Shown here in pieces: positions 5,451-7,148 of a stretch of DNA of 7,148 nucleotides; position 1 is the first letter of the stretch; the number at the start of each line of letters is the position of its first letter. The position numbers were made by a program, and so were the translations under genes. The notes under the pieces were generated by a model. That model searched no databases, was not told where the DNA came from, and saw nothing but the letters and a program-made list of their open reading frames with translations. Origin of the DNA: Candidatus Woesearchaeota archaeon (GTDB lineage Archaea > Nanobdellota > Nanobdellia > Woesearchaeales > JAUUYB01); assembly GCA_030590605.1 (NCBI GenBank), contig JAUUYB010000049.1:1-7148 (forward strand), written 5' to 3'.

Positions 5451-6506
5451 GTATATATCCATCTGAGGGAAAGGGATGTTGATCTTTGCCTTGTTCAGTG
5501 CATTATAGATCCGTGTGGTTCCTTCCTCTTTCACACCCACTCTGTGTCCCCAGTCATCCACCCAGAGGTAGGCCTTGAAATTGAGCGAAGAATCCGCCAT
5601 CTCTGTGAACCTTACGAACGGCTCAGGGTCTTTTATGACCTGTTTGATCTTGAGGATCTCTGATAGTATGAGTTTCTTTACTTTTTCGATCTTCGCCCCA
5701 TAGGCGACGCCGAACGGAATCACTACCCTGACCTGAGGATTAGGCAGTGCGACATTGTGGATGAGCGAGTTTGAGAGTTGGCCGTTTGGGAAGATGAGGA
5801 TCTCGTTGTCCCATGTCCTGATCTTGGTCGAGCGGAGCCCGACGTCTGTCACGATTCCTGACTTGACGTCATCGACTTGGATTACGTCACCCACTCTTAC
5901 GCTCTTGTCTATGATCATCGAGATGCCTCCGAAGATGTTGCCGAGGGTGTTCTGGAGCGCGAATGCTATGGCGATTCCTGCTATGCCAAGCGATGCGATC
6001 ATCGGTCCGATCTCGATGCCCCAATGGGAGAACAGGTAAAGGAAGACGATGATGACCGCTACGATATTGAGAGCCTTGTGGGCGATCCTGACTATATTGT
6101 CATCCTGCTTCGATTTGGTCCTGCTGGCCCATGCCTCACCCCATTCCTCGATGAAGATGTTGACTATCTTGATCACGATGATACCTACCGAGATGATGAT
6201 GACTGATACAAGTATCCTTTCGACTGTGAACTCGATGTTTGACTTCAGACCGATTTGCTGGATAGCGATTACGATTCCTATCATGAGTAATAGGAATGAG
6301 ACTGGTTTGTTCGTCTTCTCTACGATAAGATCATCGACTTTCGTCTTGGTCTTCTTCGCGAGCCTAAGGAATATCTTCTCTGAGATATAGACGACAATCT
6401 TCGAGAGCACGAAGAATATGACGAGAGTAAGGAACGCCCTGATATATACATTTGTGATCATGCTGTTATATCTTACAAAGATATCCGCCAGTTCTGTGAA
6501 TGCCAT
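5430..6506 (-). CDS. MscS-family mechanosensitive ion channel
   Basis: This 358-residue membrane protein would open under membrane tension to release solutes during osmotic downshock, as MscS homologues do. Hydrophobic spans lie at about 22-42, 68-86, 97-118 and 145-163, then the pore helix ASLGIAGIAIAFALQNTLGN (171-190), whose Gly/Ala packing pattern is the family signature. The beta domain follows: DKSVRVGDVIQVDDVKSGIV and IRTWDNEILIFPNGQLSNSLI (229-249), matching the IPNG motif region. An alpha/beta C-terminal domain ends near 355. Five spans make it larger than the three-span E. coli MscS and like many archaeal and small-conductance homologues. No Shine-Dalgarno is strong; a TATA box about 26 bases upstream points to a leaderless mRNA starting at the ATG at 6506. 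Confidence 0.93.
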   Translation of the reverse strand: MAFTELADIFVRYNSMITNVYIRAFLTLVIFFVLSKIVVYISEKIFLRLAKKTKTKVDDLIVEKTNKPVSFLLLMIGIVIAIQQIGLKSNIEFTVERILVSVIIISVGIIVIKIVNIFIEEWGEAWASRTKSKQDDNIVRIAHKALNIVAVIIVFLYLFSHWGIEIGPMIASLGIAGIAIAFALQNTLGNIFGGISMIIDKSVRVGDVIQVDDVKSGIVTDVGLRSTKIRTWDNEILIFPNGQLSNSLIHNVALPNPQVRVVIPFGVAYGAKIEKVKKLILSEILKIKQVIKDPEPFVRFTEMADSSLNFKAYLWVDDWGHRVGVKEEGTTRIYNALNKAKINIPFPQMDIYIKENKK

Positions 6507-6527
6507 ACCCAGACCTAATTACTGTAG

Positions 6528-6540
6528 CATATAAAAAAGT
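6528..6540 (-). promoter_or_regulatory. TATA box of the channel gene
   Basis: The minus strand reads ACTTTTTTATATG. Its centre is about 26 bases upstream of the ATG at 6506, so the transcript would begin at the start codon. Confidence 0.6.
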
Positions 6541-6688
6541 TTTGGAACGCAGAATCTTAGATTGGCGCTGAAGCGTACAACAACAGATAGTTTTTCATGG
6601 GCAAGTGCGATTTTCTGGATTTACAGGTAGGGTGATTGCCCCATGCAAATGTTGAAGCATTTTTTTGGGCGAAGCCTATCTAAGCAAA
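6541..6688. other. Divergent intergenic region with an imperfect inverted repeat
   Basis: Between the channel and rpo11 promoters I see no gene. CATGGGCAA (6596-6604) and TTGCCCCATG (6636-6645) form nine pairs with one bulged C around 31 bases. A T7 run (6660-6666) follows a weak ATGC/GCAT stem (6643-6646 with 6657-6660). Also present is CGC-TGAA-GCG (6566-6575). These could be a small RNA or DNA-level sites for the divergent promoters; nothing decides between them. Confidence 0.4.
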
Positions 6689-6690
6689 AC

Positions 6691-6700
6691 CTTTAAAAAC
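6691..6700 (+). promoter_or_regulatory. TATA box of rpo11
   Basis: CTTTAAAAAC follows the purine-rich GCAAAAC, a possible BRE. The TATA centre at about 6695 predicts a transcript start near 6721, giving a leader of about 11 bases that begins with the ribosome binding site. Confidence 0.6.
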
Positions 6701-6721
6701 CCCATAAGTTTCCTGCTCTTT

Positions 6722-6727
6722 GGTGAT
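6722..6727 (+). promoter_or_regulatory. Ribosome binding site of rpo11
   Basis: GGTGAT lies four bases before the ATG at 6732. It decides against the in-frame TTG at 6720 and GTG at 6723, which overlap it. Confidence 0.55.
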
Positions 6728-6731
6728 TGTA

Positions 6732-7004
6732 ATGGAACTGGAATCTGTCGATAAAAAGAAGAACAAGCTCACTATTGAGATTAAAGATGAAGATCACACT
6801 ATCTGTAATGCGATAAAGGACGAGCTAAACGCAGATTCCGCTGTCAAGGCTGCAGGATATAATGTCGAGCATCCGCTCACTTCAGACCCTAAGATGACAG
6901 TCGAGACCACCACTTCATCAGAACCTAAAAAAGCCCTTCTTTCTGCAACGAAAAGGCTAAGGAAGACTGATGATAAATTTCTAAAAGACGTCAAGAAATT
7001 CTAA
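6732..7004 (+). CDS. rpo11: DNA-directed RNA polymerase subunit Rpo11 (RpoL)
   Basis: This 90-residue protein matches archaeal Rpo11, homologue of eukaryotic RPB11 and of the bacterial alpha N-terminal domain. With Rpo3 it forms the assembly platform of RNA polymerase. KLTIEIKDEDHTICNAIKDEL (12-32) carries the conserved ED-HT-x-x-N core of the family, and AAGYNVEHPL (40-49) is the conserved Y-x-x-x-HPL segment. The last third is a basic helix (KKALLSATKRLRKTDDKFLKDVKKF) that pairs with Rpo3. Length is typical for the family. The start at 6732 is supported by GGTGAT four bases upstream and by the TATA box at 6691-6700. The AMMECR1 gene begins one base after its stop, suggesting one transcript. 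Confidence 0.95.
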   Translation: MELESVDKKKNKLTIEIKDEDHTICNAIKDELNADSAVKAAGYNVEHPLTSDPKMTVETTTSSEPKKALLSATKRLRKTDDKFLKDVKKF

Positions 7005-7005
7005 G

Positions 7006-7148
7006 ATGATCCCCCCAGGAGATGGGAAACGATTTTTGGTTCTTGCACGAGACTCGATATCCAGCTCTTTCAAAGGCGATCAGCCTGAAGACAGATTTCT
7101 AAAAGAAAATTATGAGAAAAATCAAGGCGTATTCGTGACTCTGCATAA
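7006..7148 (+). CDS. AMMECR1-domain protein, N-terminal part (runs off the window)
   Basis: The frame is open from the ATG at 7006 to the window edge, giving 47 residues. It starts one base after the rpo11 stop (TAAGATG), so it is probably translated from the same mRNA. LVLARDSISSSFKGD (11-25) matches the first helix of AMMECR1 proteins, and GVFVTLH (41-47) is their conserved first strand; relatives continue with a glycine-rich LRGCIG motif, which would lie beyond the window. Molecular function is not firmly known. Some archaeal relatives are predicted to modify proteins or RNA, and I do not claim this. No Shine-Dalgarno is visible ahead of the ATG. The family call rests on this short segment. 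Confidence 0.75.
   Translation, partial: MIPPGDGKRFLVLARDSISSSFKGDQPEDRFLKENYEKNQGVFVTLH

Noticed and set aside
5755..6390. Plus-strand open frames opposite the channel gene
   Set aside because: The channel protein is clear from its pore and beta-domain motifs; the opposite frames show no family features.
6550..6580. H/ACA-type guide RNA, from a CGC-TGAA-GCG stem followed by ACA
   Set aside because: The stem is only three pairs, with no k-turn and no pseudouridylation pocket visible.
6794..6994. Minus-strand frame inside rpo11
   Set aside because: It lies fully antisense to a conserved RNA polymerase subunit and has no start signals.
6977..7108. Shared 12-base ATTTCTAAAAGA in rpo11 and the AMMECR1 gene
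   Set aside because: Both encode FLK plus an acidic residue in frame; this is best explained by chance and codon use.

Overview
This window looks like a chromosomal segment of an archaeon. The clearest evidence is rpo11 (RNA polymerase subunit L), a homologue of archaeal/eukaryotic Rpo11/RPB11. Further signs are TATA boxes centred about 26-28 bases upstream of starts, leaderless or very short 5' leaders, poly-T transcript ends, and a tRNA-Leu without an encoded CCA. Small genes, moderate AT richness and the mix of families would fit a DPANN-type lineage such as Woesearchaeota, but that placement is an inference with low confidence. I see no phage, transposase or CRISPR genes.

Layout. Positions 1-208 (minus) hold the start of a TPR-repeat protein. 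Positions 405-488 (minus) are tRNA-Leu(UAG). The non-coding stretch 489-750 carries an unusual repeat cluster: a perfect 19-base inverted pair 89 bases apart plus a 24-base direct copy. Positions 751-2901 (minus) encode a large secreted, probably lipid-anchored beta-propeller protein. A gap of about 300 bases (2902-3214) follows, holding that gene's promoter and possible rightward promoters.

Four rightward genes lie at 3215-5419: a 66-residue single-membrane-span protein, a 374-residue coiled-coil protein, a 161-residue helical protein of unknown function and a 99-residue DUF5752-like protein. The coiled-coil gene ends in a bacterial-style hairpin terminator, although the next gene has no visible promoter. 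These genes converge, with a 10-base gap, on a MscS-family mechanosensitive channel (5430-6506, minus). A divergent intergenic region of about 225 bases separates the channel from rpo11 (6732-7004, plus). An AMMECR1-domain gene starts one base after the rpo11 stop and runs off the window.

How it fits together. The channel and the propeller lipoprotein are envelope proteins; rpo11 and tRNA-Leu are housekeeping. The group at 3215-5419 is the least understood part. Nothing in the sequence proves that its members act together, but their order, spacing and lack of internal promoters suggest one or two transcripts. I see no convincing large new system; the most unusual signals are the repeat cluster upstream of the tRNA and the uncharacterised gene group with its hairpins.
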